Positions 21,842-32,871 of a DNA stretch of 64,000 bases are shown here, piece after piece. The position numbers and the translations under genes were made by a program. The DNA is from Hofstenia miamia (Eukaryota > Xenacoelomorpha > Acoela). Below the pieces are notes generated by a model. The model saw only the letters and a list, made by a program, of their open reading frames with translations. It was not told the DNA's origin and ran no database searches. The DNA is taken from NCBI GenBank assembly GCA_004352715.1, contig SCFE01000020.1, positions 876,713 through 940,712 on the forward strand, written 5' to 3'. The first letter of the stretch is position 1. Each line of letters opens with the position of its first letter.

Positions 21842-21929
21842 AGCTGCATTAATTAAAAATGATTGAACACAGGCAACTTGCACCTTTGAATAAATATCAA
21901 ATCTAATGACCATATATATTCGACTATGT

Positions 21930-21931
<2 letters not shown>

Positions 21932-21969
<38 letters not shown>

Positions 21970-21985
21970 TTATTTATTTATTTAT
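21932..21985. repeat. (TA)n(TTTA)n microsatellite
   Basis: A run of TA dinucleotides is followed by TTTA tetranucleotides. Confidence 0.95.
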
Positions 21986-22426
21986 CGTATCAGTAGCCCC
22001 ACGCTTATATGCGATACAATACAATTAAATAAAAATTTTAATATTTACCCAAACAATTCCTTGTGACGATTGGAATGATGAGCAGCCAATATTTGATTGT
22101 TGAAGAATGCGGGGTTTGAAAGTAAGCTAAAAACATAAATAAATGTTGTAATCTCAAATTATTTAAGTATTGAAATATGTATTTAATATTATAACCAATA
22201 AGAAAATTGAGATATGACTATGCAACCTAGAAATTTTGTTTAAACATAATTTATACCTTCAATATAGAAGAGGAACATGCAGAATGTAGATCATATAGTC
22301 TGCAAAAACAGTTATCAGATGCAGATAATTTCGTGAACACTTGTTTTTTGCTAAACAAAGAAATACTTAAAAAACATAGCTGTTGAAAATTAAGGTTTTT
22401 TGAACGTAATAATTTATACCTTCAAC
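21986..22426. other. Non-coding stretch with a local direct repeat
   Basis: A block of about 35 bp (ATAATTTATACCTTCAA to AAGAGGAACATG) occurs at 22246-22280 and again at 22408-22443, the second copy at the edge of the retroelement. It may reflect the pre-insertion repeat array or a target-side duplication. Nothing coding is seen. Confidence 0.4.
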
Positions 22427-22756
22427 TTATAAGAGGAACATGTAGATTACTTTTCTTATATGGTTTTTTGTTTCTGGTGCCAACTTTTCATATGCATTGT
22501 TCCTCATTTTTAGTGTTCCCATGAAATAGGGTTGCAGTGTTTCTCCATCTATTTTCAACATCCACTTTTCTTTCTCTTTTGAGTGTAGGGTTTTTTCTGA
22601 TGTGGTCGCAGAGGGGGCATGTAGCTGAGTAATCTTTAGTGGTTTACTTGTGCTTGGCTCACCATCCAGTGAGTCCATGCTGATAGTCTCTACTGAATCA
22701 CCCTCAAATTGGCTCACAGTTGACTCTTTCAGCAATTGACCAGTTGTGGGATCCAT
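22427..22756 (-). pseudogene. ORF3 N-terminal part, family F1 minus copy
   Basis: About 109 codons beginning at MDPTTGQLLKEST. The centre is acidic and Ser/Thr-rich. The conserved end WMLKIDGETLQPYFMGTL, then AYEKLAPETKNHIRKV, matches IGKDKIHPYFIANRRIR in F2 copy D. This block links the QLKG region to the ORF3 core. It is truncated at 22427. SQFEGD near residue 17 is another motif unit. The function is unknown. Confidence 0.6.
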
Positions 22757-22960
22757 AAATACATCAGCCTCAAATCGCTTTCATATGTATACAGTTCTTC
22801 TCCCACTTGCACCTTCCCCAGGAACTCCAATTGTTGCACTGCCCTTGAGTTGGCAGTGGTTCTCTGCTTGCCCTTGAGTTGGTGGTGCAGATCTCCATTG
22901 GGAGAGGCATTGTGTCATTTCATCTCCTTGCCCTCAAATCAGCATTCGGGACTACTCAGA
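22740..22960 (-). repeat. QLKG-type motif repeats after integrase (F1)
   Basis: Read on the minus strand, units occur near 22950 (TGC TGA TTT GAG GGC), 22880 (CAC CAA CTC AAG GGC, HQLKG), 22857 (TGC CAA CTC AAG GGC, CQLKG) and 22770 (AAG CGA TTT GAG GCT). They occupy the same place as the larger arrays of family F2. Confidence 0.65.
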
Positions 22961-23239
22961 CACCTTCTCACTCTGTACCTTTGATTAGTCATTTGTTTGT
23001 TCTCGTCCCTTCTGCCATCTGTCTGACGTCCAGTTCAAGACCCTTCGTATTCTTCTCTGCGGGTTTGATGTTGTCATCTCCTCAGCTCTCTGGTTTCAGC
23101 ACACTCTCTTCCTCAGTGGTTGTTGCTGTTGCATCTCATTTGATTTGCCAAAATTCAAAAAGTAAATTTAAAGCCCATACCTTTGGGTCATATATGTATT
23201 TATCTCTTGCTGCTCGCCTTGGCAGCTCTCTCCTTTAAA

Positions 23240-24520
23240 ATTTTTGTTACTGATGTTTGTTTTGAATTCCTCATTGAAACCTTCTTCTGGTAAACTGTCT
23301 AATTCACTCATGTCATACATAATTTCATTTCCATTAATTCAATTTATTTTAAATTTGGTGTTTTCATCTAGTCTTGATTCCTCAATATCTGCCATTGCTC
23401 ATTTTAAATTCTGGAAATGCAATAATCTACCATTGTTTAGCATATACTCATTATTTGGTAGTACCTGCGTTATTTTATATGGACCTGATCGAATTGTTTT
23501 CAACTTTTGGACCTGGTTTGTGTCTGTCAATTTCATTGGTGTGAATGCAGCAACTGTGTTGCCTATTTTGTGTGCATGACTATAGATTTTTTATTATAGT
23601 TTCACTGTTGTCTCATGGCGGATTTCTTTGTGTTGTTGCACATTGTCTCATGTATTGTTGTTATTTGATTTCTTAATTGATTCACGTATTGATTGTCCAT
23701 CTTCTTGCTATAGGCAAAATATTGCATTGATAATAGCATTGCCACCTCTCTTCTGAACGTGGCCTTGAATGGCATTATTCCTGTTGTTGAATGTACAGAC
23801 GTATTATAAAAGTATTCGATCATTTTGATTACTTCTTGCCACTTGTGGCCTATTCTCAATGTTGTCACTCTTATCACTTTGATCAGCGTCTTGTTCAAAC
23901 TTTCTATGGTGCTGTTTGCCTGAGGTGATATGCTGTCATCCTCTTGCTCAATACTTCCAGTAGACATGACATTTCCTGAAATAGATTACTTTCGAATTGT
24001 GGCCCCTTGTCTGTGATTATTGTCTCCATGGGTCCAAACTTTAAGATCCACTCTTTCATTACTATCTCCGCAGTTGTTTCAACTGTTGTGTTCTTTATGG
24101 GAATCAATCTTGTGTACTTGGTAAAGTTGTCTACCATTACTAGTAAGTATTGATATATCTCTTCATCCTTTGATAACATCTCCAAATCTATGTGTACTAT
24201 TTTGTTGGGTTGTGTTGCTATGATTTTTTAAAGCAGTGCTCTCTCCATTGGGAATTGCTGTTTGTTATTAAGGAGGCATGTCATACACTTGTTGATTATT
24301 TCCTCTGTGACTTTTCTCACTGCCTTTGTGAAAAACCTTGCGTTGAAAGTGCTCTCAGTTTGTGTAATGCCTAGATGGCCTTTCTCATGCACTTTCCTTA
24401 TTAAGTCTCATTTGTAGTATTCCAGTATTGTGATCCTATTGTTCTGTGCTTCCACATATAGGAGTCCATTCTTGTTTCTTTTCTATCTATGCCTTTTGTA
24501 GTAACTCACTGTTAATCTTG
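23240..24520 (-). pseudogene. pol: Integrase with C-terminal GPY/F region, F1 minus copy
   Basis: The zinc-motif part lies at about 24240-24420, with a C-x2-C pair and HEKGHLG-type sequence. The core has HIDLEMLSKDEEIYQYLLV with the first Asp, IITDKGPQFES with the second, and ANSTIESLNKTL with the glutamate, after a frameshift near 23950. STTGIMPFKATFRRE and ATLSMQY-like sequence continue to 23602. A degraded GPY/F segment reaches to about 23240. All three catalytic positions can be found, but not in one frame. Confidence 0.82.
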
Positions 24521-24526
24521 ATAGTT

Positions 24527-25400
24527 TTAAGCTTGCTTCCTGGACTTTCTTATGATTTCATTTAGTATCACATCATCTTTTTGTTTCTCAATGATCTCTG
24601 ATTCTGATATTTCTTCCTTTATTGTGATTGGCAGCACTGTTTGTCCCTTCTTATTGACGTTTATCACTGGCAACTCCTCATACTCTGTATGTGGTAGGAA
24701 TTGAAATTTCTTTTTCTCTCCATCTTTAGTTGCGCCTCTAATACTCTGGGAGCATGGTCCAGAAATCAGCGTTAATATGCAGTGTCCCTCTTCAGTGTTT
24801 GATGGTGAACGTGAATTCATTTAAGTATTTGATCCATCTTGATACTATTCCTGACTTATTGCCTGAGAATTTTTTGAGCCATGCTAAGCCACTGTTATCT
24901 GTGAAGACTCTGAATTCCCATCTGATCAAAAAGTGTCTGAATTTCTTTATACTCTCAATCAGCACAAGAATCTCTAACTTTGTCAAACCGTAGTTCTCCT
25001 CACTTGGCTTTAATTTACAGCTAAAAAACTGTATTGGCATTTCTTTGTTGTTTTTCAGTTTGTCCAAGTGTTGCTCTGATTGCTACCTTACTAGTGTCGC
25101 AGTCTAAGATGAATGTTTCCTTGTAGTCATGCATGTTCAGTGATGGCAGTTTGGCTAACTCTTCTTTTATATTGTCTAGTTCTTCCTGTTCTTGCCATGT
25201 CCATATAAAAGGCACTGACTTCCTCATTAGCTGTGTCATCTTGGTGGTCTTTCCTGTGATGTTGGGTATAAATGTTCCATAATAGTTGAAGAACCCCATT
25301 ATTCTCTGTATGTCTTTTTTGTTGTTTGGCTTCTCTATCCTCAGATCATATTTCTTGTGTTGTCTTTCATGCATATTCACCCCTGCTTGATCAATCATCC
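24527..25400 (-). pseudogene. pol: RNase H and tether, F1 minus copy
   Basis: IQRIMGFFNYYGTFIPNITG starts the tether. FILDCDTSKVAIRA carries the first RNase H acid. A frame change near 25060 leads to PIQFFSCKLKPSEENYGLTK, FRVFTDNSGLAWL and RWIKYLNEFTFTIKH. SRWIKYL shows Arg where F2 copy C3 has TGA. It is less damaged than copy A. Confidence 0.83.
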
Positions 25401-26130
25401 TAGGAATATGATATTCTCTTTTAATATATCACATTTGTTGTCATTGATTCTTAACCCTGTTTTTTTCCATGATCAATAGTGTCCTTTCCAGTTTCTCTAA
25501 GTGCTTTTCTATCATGTTGCTTGTTATGATGATATCTTCAATGTATGCATTCACTCCTTCCTCCATTTTGTGTCTCTTGTTCTTTAGTGCTTTTGTTATG
25601 TACCTCTGGAATGTTGCTGGTGCATTACATAACCCAAAAGCCATGTATATCCATTCATACAAACCATTTTTGATATCTTCCTCTTCCATTTTAACTTGCC
25701 AATATGCCTTGCATAGATCTATCAATGTAAAATATTTGTGCTTACTTGCTTCATATAGCATTTCTTCTATTCTGGGAAGCAGGTACATGTCCTTTTTGTT
25801 ACTTTGTTCAACTTTCAGAAATCTATGCATAATCTGTATTTTTCTCCTTGCTTCACTAATACTGTTTCACTGGGTCAAATTATTTTGTTGTCAATTAATT
25901 CATTGAGTATTCTATTGTATTCATTCTTCAGCTGCTCTGGCACTCGTCTTACTGGCAGTTTTATTGGCTTGTTCATTGTTGTGATTGTCTTTTGTGTTTC
26001 ACCTATCACCTGGCTCATGCTTATTTCTCTGCATTGAATATCTGTTTTTGTCTCTCCAGCACCTCTCTGAGTTGCTGTAATTGTGTTTCATTTAGGTGTT
26101 GGTATTCCTCTTCCAACAGATCAGGTATTT
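25401..26130 (-). pseudogene. pol: Reverse transcriptase, F1 minus copy
   Basis: Motif A is intact (FTLIDLCKAYWQVKM), and motif B is intact (AFGLCNAPATFQRYI). Motif C is YIED rather than YIDD (NAYIEDIIITSN), which would disable the polymerase. The longest open piece is 25441-25830. The N-terminal side up to EEEYQHLNETQLQQL is shifted by frameshifts, with TGA at NKII*PSE and DF*KLN as in copy A. Confidence 0.84.
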
Positions 26131-26149
26131 TATACTGGTCTTCTTCACT

Positions 26150-26290
26150 TGCTTTTGTCCCTCTGCCTTCAAGTCAGCTGTGGGGAGTACTTGCTACATT
26201 GATGGTTTTCATCCACTTGCCCTCAAATCAGCAGTGTGGAGTACCTCCTGTTTTTGTTTGCAAGTCCTCGAATCAAGCATACAAACTACT
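26150..26290 (-). repeat. QLKG-type motif repeats between protease and RT (F1 minus copy)
   Basis: Three units correspond one-to-one with 15840-15990 of copy A: 'YA*FEDL', 'HC*FEGK' and 'HS*LEGR', all with TGA at the same place. Confidence 0.65.
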
Positions 26291-26920
26291 CTGCACATCA
26301 ATGTCTTCCATTCAAAAGCTATTACCAGAGATGAAAAGCCATATAAGAAGAGTAGCAAAAACAGAGGGCAGTAACTTACCCATCATTCAAGACACAGAGG
26401 AAAGACCAATGGTCAACACAATAATAAGTTATCAGAGAGAGCTAGATGAAATGGTAGAAAGACCATACATGCACAGCATGGTCCACGTCACATTTGATGA
26501 AAATTTTACATTGGAAACAGCTTAAGGGATAATGGCATATATCAAACAAATCGCAAAAATACCAGAAATCAATATTGACAAGGACATTTTAATGATCATC
26601 CACATCCTAAAAGGAAAAGAGTATAATAAAAACTTAGAAAAACAACTAGATCAAACGTTAAGGATGGCAAGAGTCCAAGGAATAAGAATAGTGATTATCA
26701 GAAGAACCACTCTTGAAGAACTGCCACCATTCCTGGCTGATCTACAAATGAGTGTCAAAAATGTGTTCCTATGGGAAAAGAGACAAACAGAGGCAAGGAT
26801 AGAAGAGTTAATACGCCTTGATCTACAAATAGATTATTGGGTAGCTTACTGCAGATTAATGGTGGATCCTTGTATAGCAATAGAGCTATATAAACAGATA
26901 GGTACAATAGAGTTGACAGC

Positions 26921-27920
26921 NNNNNNNNNNNNNNNNNNNNNNNNNNNNNNNNNNNNNNNNNNNNNNNNNNNNNNNNNNNNNNNNNNNNNNNNNNNNNNNN
27001 NNNNNNNNNNNNNNNNNNNNNNNNNNNNNNNNNNNNNNNNNNNNNNNNNNNNNNNNNNNNNNNNNNNNNNNNNNNNNNNNNNNNNNNNNNNNNNNNNNNN
27101 NNNNNNNNNNNNNNNNNNNNNNNNNNNNNNNNNNNNNNNNNNNNNNNNNNNNNNNNNNNNNNNNNNNNNNNNNNNNNNNNNNNNNNNNNNNNNNNNNNNN
27201 NNNNNNNNNNNNNNNNNNNNNNNNNNNNNNNNNNNNNNNNNNNNNNNNNNNNNNNNNNNNNNNNNNNNNNNNNNNNNNNNNNNNNNNNNNNNNNNNNNNN
27301 NNNNNNNNNNNNNNNNNNNNNNNNNNNNNNNNNNNNNNNNNNNNNNNNNNNNNNNNNNNNNNNNNNNNNNNNNNNNNNNNNNNNNNNNNNNNNNNNNNNN
27401 NNNNNNNNNNNNNNNNNNNNNNNNNNNNNNNNNNNNNNNNNNNNNNNNNNNNNNNNNNNNNNNNNNNNNNNNNNNNNNNNNNNNNNNNNNNNNNNNNNNN
27501 NNNNNNNNNNNNNNNNNNNNNNNNNNNNNNNNNNNNNNNNNNNNNNNNNNNNNNNNNNNNNNNNNNNNNNNNNNNNNNNNNNNNNNNNNNNNNNNNNNNN
27601 NNNNNNNNNNNNNNNNNNNNNNNNNNNNNNNNNNNNNNNNNNNNNNNNNNNNNNNNNNNNNNNNNNNNNNNNNNNNNNNNNNNNNNNNNNNNNNNNNNNN
27701 NNNNNNNNNNNNNNNNNNNNNNNNNNNNNNNNNNNNNNNNNNNNNNNNNNNNNNNNNNNNNNNNNNNNNNNNNNNNNNNNNNNNNNNNNNNNNNNNNNNN
27801 NNNNNNNNNNNNNNNNNNNNNNNNNNNNNNNNNNNNNNNNNNNNNNNNNNNNNNNNNNNNNNNNNNNNNNNNNNNNNNNNNNNNNNNNNNNNNNNNNNNN
27901 NNNNNNNNNNNNNNNNNNNN
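26921..27920. other. Assembly gap, 1000 N
   Basis: A placeholder gap within ORF3, probably hiding most of the LTR or element whose end is visible at 27921-28127. Confidence 1.
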
Positions 27921-28127
27921 TATGCTGTTTGACCATCTTTTGTTTTGTCAAATACCGTCGAGTATAATTTTAAGTATTAACTGCACAAAACATTTTACAA
28001 ACTGAATAATCAACCCTATCATGATTTACAATTAATCATTATAATCAATAATAATTTTAGTCTTTGTTTCTTCATTCTTTTCCTCTCATCCTGACCAATC
28101 ATGATAGTCTTGATAGATTATGTCACA
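27921..28127 (-). repeat. 5' end of a family F2 LTR, minus strand
   Basis: This is the reverse complement of 34681-34897, ending at TGTCACA (the LTR start TGTGACATAATCC on the minus strand). It interrupts ORF3 of the F1 fragment. Whether a full element or a solo LTR lies in the gap cannot be seen. Confidence 0.8.
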
Positions 28128-29514
28128 TGAGGCTCTGGCAAAGAAATATCACTAGATGATTGAGGGAGCACTAACAGAAATAAATAGAGCATATGAGTTA
28201 AACTCAACAAAAGATTTTAAGAGCATGATATTCACAGAAAAGAGTGCCCTGGAAATCAGATTTAGAACAGCCACATGGCTGTTGGCAATATTCACAACAC
28301 AAGAACAAGGATTATGTTTACCAATCTCAAGAGCAGGGTGACACAGGCTAATGAAAGAAAAANTTGGCTACTAAAAGGATACAGAGAGAAATTGACATCC
28401 CCTGACAAACTAAAAAAGCTGATGCAAGAAATTGAGAAATTCATTAGCAGAATAATAATTCAAATAAAAAGAAAAATTGTAGACACCAGGGAAATTGCCA
28501 AGATGATGAAAACTAAAAACATTCAACAACTACTAGAGCAAGAAAGGAGAAGATAAAAAAAGAGAGCCCATGCTGCACATTTGTAAAAATCGTCAAAAGT
28601 GCCAAAATGATGCAGAGAGGAGGCATAGCAGAATCTGTGAGATGATTACAAAAACACAGAAGGAAATTCTGGAGGAGGAAGAACTATTGACATCAATGCA
28701 GTTAATCCTGTCCCTGAAGACTCAACAACAGATTAATAAAATCAACATAGAAAAATGGGGAACCTTCACACCAGAACACATAATGGAATGGATCAGTATG
28801 GATGATGAAAGATTTTTAGTCAAGATAAAGACAACAAAAGAGTCTGAGAAAATTCACTCCAGAAACTACTAGTATATGAAAGAAGAGCAAAAATTCACAT
28901 ATATGTTCACAGAGGCATTCACAAAAATAGAACTAGAAGAAATGCTGAAGTGATGTAATCAGCTAGCTGTGGACATAAAATGCATCACATCAAAACTAGA
29001 AATAAACAAAAAATTCAGATAAAAATTAGCAGAGGGGGATTAACACAGATCTTTTGGGACACACTGAAAGAGAGCAAAATGAATTACCCAGCCATGATCA
29101 GACTGGCAACAACACCAAAAACATCAGAGGACTATGGAGAAATAGAAAAGTAGATAAAAAAGATCCTCATTTGCAACCCACCAGAGACAGTCTCCATACC
29201 AATAGTACTCCCAAGATGGAGGATCCTGAAAAACGTAAAAATCACAAAGACATTCCTACATGAGTATAAAACTTACATTAACACCAAAGAAAGAGCCAAA
29301 GCAATAGTCTACAAAGATGATTACAAGAAAAAGAAAGAAATAATGTTCAACAATGATAATAAAGAATGAGTATATGTTGAGGGAGCAATAACTCCCAATC
29401 AACTATATACAGAAGGCAAACCAATAAATGAGCTATTGAAAAATTTGAGAAATGAAATTGATAAATGAGCAACAAAGGCAATAATGCTGTTTTTGAGTGT
29501 AAATGATGTGGTAT

Positions 29515-30576
29515 TGTTGCATTATCCAAATAAATCTAACTGCAAACATCAAACCAAGATGAGAATAAGATCAAAAGAATGATGATTATAAATATTACAT
29601 TAGATCAATTTGATTAATTTTTATTATGCAACCAAGAAACAATATGTGTCAGAAATAAGAGATTAGTATCAGTTGATAATAATACTTTTGGCAAAATGAG
29701 GGAGTGAAATTGCTTCCATACATTTTAGCCACCATCTTGGCAGACAAAAGTTCAAATTTGAAATCAACAGGTACTTTTCTGGATTTGCTATAAATAGATA
29801 CAAAACCTTCTAAGCAATTTAATAAAGAATTTTATTCAGAATTCTTATTTTGTTCTGTTATTACAGTTTGATTATTTAATATGATGTCAAGCTAAACAAG
29901 TGGTGTTTAGTAGTGGCCTGGATCCATCATCAAGATTGATTCTAGGGTCTTTTTGCCAGACCATGAAAGTGCACATAGGTTAGGTATAGGGATTTTTCTC
30001 TCATTTAGCTGGGTAGCAATCATTCAGCACATGTATTAAAATACCTAAATCTGAAATACAGTTGGATGACTAAGACCTAGGTAATATATTACTACTATTT
30101 CAGATCCAAATTAGTGACTATAAAATGACTGATAAAGTGACTGAGCATGTACTAATTAATAAATGTAGGTTAGAACAATGCTTGATATTAAACTAATTAT
30201 TAAAGCCAATATATTTAGGTAATGGCTACATGCAATATTTATTAAGCAGCTAGTAATAAGTCCAGTTACACATTAATACAAAATAGAGTCTAAATTGAAT
30301 TGTGTCTTGTCTTGAGTATGCACTGAGTTAGGATAGAGTACACATAAGTTGTATCACTGAGATGAGAGGTGGAACTTAACCATGTGGATCATCAATGAAT
30401 TAGTGAAAGTGGATGTGGAGATCAGCTTCAGGCAGATGCCCACTATTGAAGAGTTAAACCTAGTTAAGCTATGTTAACAGAGATATCTAAAAGCTAAATA
30501 GTATCTAGTCAGTAAACCCCTACCTGCACATATATGCCCAATGTTATAGAGTAACAAAAGAGAAACAGTAATAATG
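29515..30576 (+). repeat. F1 LTR of the inverted fragment
   Basis: It begins TGTTGCATTATCC and aligns along its length with 12315-13227, with the solo LTR and with the minus LTR at 34240-34680. It has a TATA box at 29789 and AATAAA at 29821. It is truncated just before the GGATGTTACA terminus. No polypurine tract is visible immediately upstream. Confidence 0.78.
29789..29797 (+). promoter_or_regulatory. LTR promoter TATA box
   Basis: TATAAATAG in the same context (after GGTACTTTTCTGG) as at 12600 and 31835. Confidence 0.7.
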
Positions 30577-31149
30577 CAGTATTCTCCCTTTTCCATTCTT
30601 GACTGTGCACACACTGGACGGCATTGATACTCTCTTGGTGTTAATGCCTTTATTATCATATAGCATTACATCAGCTGTTATTGCATCTTCTGTTTCTATC
30701 ATGTGCATCTTCCATTGATGTGCAGTTCAGATATGGTCATTGTATGTTTCCCTTGTTTAACTTTGATTTCAAATTCTTCCTCTCTAAATTTTATAGTTAT
30801 TTTCACTTAATTGACAACACATCCAGTTTTTGTCAAAAAGTCATCACCCAGTATGACCTGGTTTGGCAACAGATTATTATGGGTGTCCACCACCACTAGC
30901 AATTGTTCAAATGTCATGTTCACAATTCTCATCTGTACTGTTTATTATTCCTTTTGTGTCAATATATTCTCCTGATGCATTGATTAACCATTTATTGCAA
31001 CTATTCAGATCTTTGCATTTGAAACCCAGCTTCCTCTCACACTCATCTGTAATTATCAATGTTGCTGCTCCATTAGAAATTGCTACATTTGTCATTACTA
31101 CATTAATTGCTATCATTATTATCAATGCACAGTTTTTATGAGTCAGCAC
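30577..31149 (-). pseudogene. Aspartic protease, F1 minus copy
   Basis: It starts with MLTHKNCALIIMIAINVV. The active-site loop reads AISNGAATLIITDE, so D-T-G has become S-N-G. GEYIDTKG follows, then a frame change. The downstream block VMLYDNKGINTK and MPSSVCAVKNGKG runs to the breakpoint at 30577. Together with copy A, both F1 proteases have lost the catalytic Asp, by different changes. Confidence 0.78.
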
Positions 31150-31154
31150 TCTGA

Positions 31155-31561
31155 CTAGTTTTCCAACTCCTTGTTGGTTAGTGGTACTTCATCCATTTTG
31201 TTTTCTGATTCAAGCATGTTTTCATCATTGTAATAGGCTTCCTCATCTCCAATTACATTTATTTGTTTAGTACAGTTGGGTTTTTTGTGACCCTTCTGTC
31301 TGCAGCCATAGCACTTGAAATCTTTTTCTCTTACTTTTTTAGTTTTACCATGCTTCCCATTGATCTTTATAATTTTTTCCTGTTTGGTATCAGTGTAAGG
31401 TTTACTTGGAGAACGTGTTTTGAGATTGTTCTTCCATATTGGTGTCTCTCTGTGCCATGTGCCTTTTTCATAGATTTGTGCATTGTTCTCAATCATTGCT
31501 TGTATATCAACTGCTTTCTGGATCATTATTTCTAACTTGTTGTTTACATCACACTTTATTT
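31155..31561 (-). pseudogene. gag: gag nucleocapsid part, F1 minus copy
   Basis: LEIKCDVNNKLEIMIQKAVD continues the capsid region; then come a basic stretch (KIINKINGKHGKTKK-like) and an intact zinc knuckle CYGCRQKGHKKPNC (C-x2-C-x4-H-x4-C). The acidic tail VIGDEEAYYNDENMLESE ends at LTNKELEN and a stop at 31155. The frame is cut on its N-terminal side by the solo LTR. This is the only complete CCHC knuckle in the window. Confidence 0.8.
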
Positions 31562-31834
31562 CTAATGTAGCATCATCCAAAAAGGCAACTAAAGGTGAAT
31601 AACGTCGAATGATTATTAATTGGAATTAATTGTAAAAAATTTAGTTAATGAACTTTAGTTTATTTTTGTAAAATGCAACTAAGATTTAATATTGGTCAAA
31701 GTAAGAAGCTTGTTAGCTGATCAAGAGATAATTGACAAATTAAATTGAGCAAACTAATGCTTACGTATGAACAGCCATATTGGCAGACGAATCATTTGAA
31801 TTTTAAAATCGGCAGGTACTTTTTGTAGAAATTT

Positions 31835-31843
31835 TATAAATAG
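31835..31843 (+). promoter_or_regulatory. LTR promoter TATA box (solo LTR)
   Basis: TATAAATAG followed 28 bp later by AATAAA (31872). Confidence 0.7.
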
Positions 31844-31988
31844 CTTTGATTCAACCATAATTTTGATGAACAATAAATTCTTTGGAGTTTATTTAATTTT
31901 CATTTCTACATTATCTGGTTTGATTATTTAATTAAATGTGCAGCTAGGCAAGTTGTGTTTAGTAGTGGCTGGAATCCATCACTGGATT

Positions 31989-32346
31989 NNNNNNNNNNNN
32001 NNNNNNNNNNNNNNNNNNNNNNNNNNNNNNNNNNNNNNNNNNNNNNNNNNNNNNNNNNNNNNNNNNNNNNNNNNNNNNNNNNNNNNNNNNNNNNNNNNNN
32101 NNNNNNNNNNNNNNNNNNNNNNNNNNNNNNNNNNNNNNNNNNNNNNNNNNNNNNNNNNNNNNNNNNNNNNNNNNNNNNNNNNNNNNNNNNNNNNNNNNNN
32201 NNNNNNNNNNNNNNNNNNNNNNNNNNNNNNNNNNNNNNNNNNNNNNNNNNNNNNNNNNNNNNNNNNNNNNNNNNNNNNNNNNNNNNNNNNNNNNNNNNNN
32301 NNNNNNNNNNNNNNNNNNNNNNNNNNNNNNNNNNNNNNNNNNNNNN
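31989..32346. other. Assembly gap, 358 N
   Basis: A sized gap, unlike the 1000-N placeholders. It lies inside the solo LTR. Confidence 1.
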
Positions 32347-32871
32347 GCTATTAAATGTAGGCATAGGAAACTGCAACTTAGTTAGTTAAATAATTAAGCC
32401 GATAGTTTTTTGGTAATGGCTATTTTAGATATTTGATTACATGCAGTTAGTGTCAATGCCCGGTTGCTTTATTAAATAAAAACAACAAACATTTTACAAC
32501 TTTGAGTTTAAGTCAGTTACAACTTTAATTGAGTGCACACACCGAGCTAACGTAAGGTACACATAACTAATCCCAGTTGAGCTGAGATGGTGCCGTGAAT
32601 TCAACCATCGTTGTAGAAGAGGAGGAGCTGTGTTGTGGAGATCGGCTTCGGGCAGGAGCCCACAGAACAACTGAAGAGGAAACATCATACTGCCCAGTCA
32701 CCTAAACAGTGATGGTTATTATTCGACTACTTAATTAACATAACTAGTTAAAGAAGAGAAGAAGAGTCTGATGGTTCAACAAATGGGTAACACCTCACCC
32801 GCAGTTTACCGAACATTCTTTAACAATGATTAGACACAGCGTAACAAGCTAGGTGGAGGATGTTACACTAA

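Larger units (their letters stand above)
26312..29514 (+). pseudogene. ORF3, family F1 (longest C-terminal coverage; gap and LTR inside)
   Basis: Blocks in order: IQKLLPEMKSHIRRV; RPYMHSMVHVTFDENFTLET; DKDILMIIHILKG; RVQGIRIVIIRRTTLEELPP; LIRLDLQIDYWVAYCRLMV; then a gap and an LTR scrap. Coding resumes at 28129: EINRAYELNSTKDFK, ATWLLAIFTTQEQ, LTSMQLILSLKTQQQINKIN, NYPAMIRLATTPKTSEDYGE, AKAIVYKDDYKKKKEIMFNN and LLKNLRNEIDK near 29460. Each block has a counterpart in family F2 (39260-41076 or 54200-56446). Helix-forming, charged sequence prevails; I see no signal peptide or membrane span. Stops and a single N at 28363 break it. The role is unknown. Confidence 0.65.
26311..30576 (+). mobile_element. 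Inverted F1 3' fragment (ORF3 plus LTR)
   Basis: From 26311 the plus strand reads ORF3 of family F1, followed by an F1 LTR that stops at 30576 ('aataatgc', about 20 bp short of the usual end). On both sides the host is the minus-strand F1 element. The fragment has no gag or pol. An inversion, a partial insertion or a recombination between opposed copies could all give this. Confidence 0.65.
31566..32867 (+). mobile_element. Solo LTR, F1-related subfamily, with 4-bp target duplication
   Basis: It starts TGTAGCATCATCC and ends GGATGTTACA. The flanking CTAA (31562-31565 and 32868-32871) is a clean 4-bp target duplication in gag of the minus-strand element. The sequence at 32560-32867 differs clearly from the F1 LTRs above but matches 58419-58641. 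No internal region is visible, although 358 N interrupt it. A solo LTR left by LTR-LTR recombination is the simplest reading. Confidence 0.85.
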
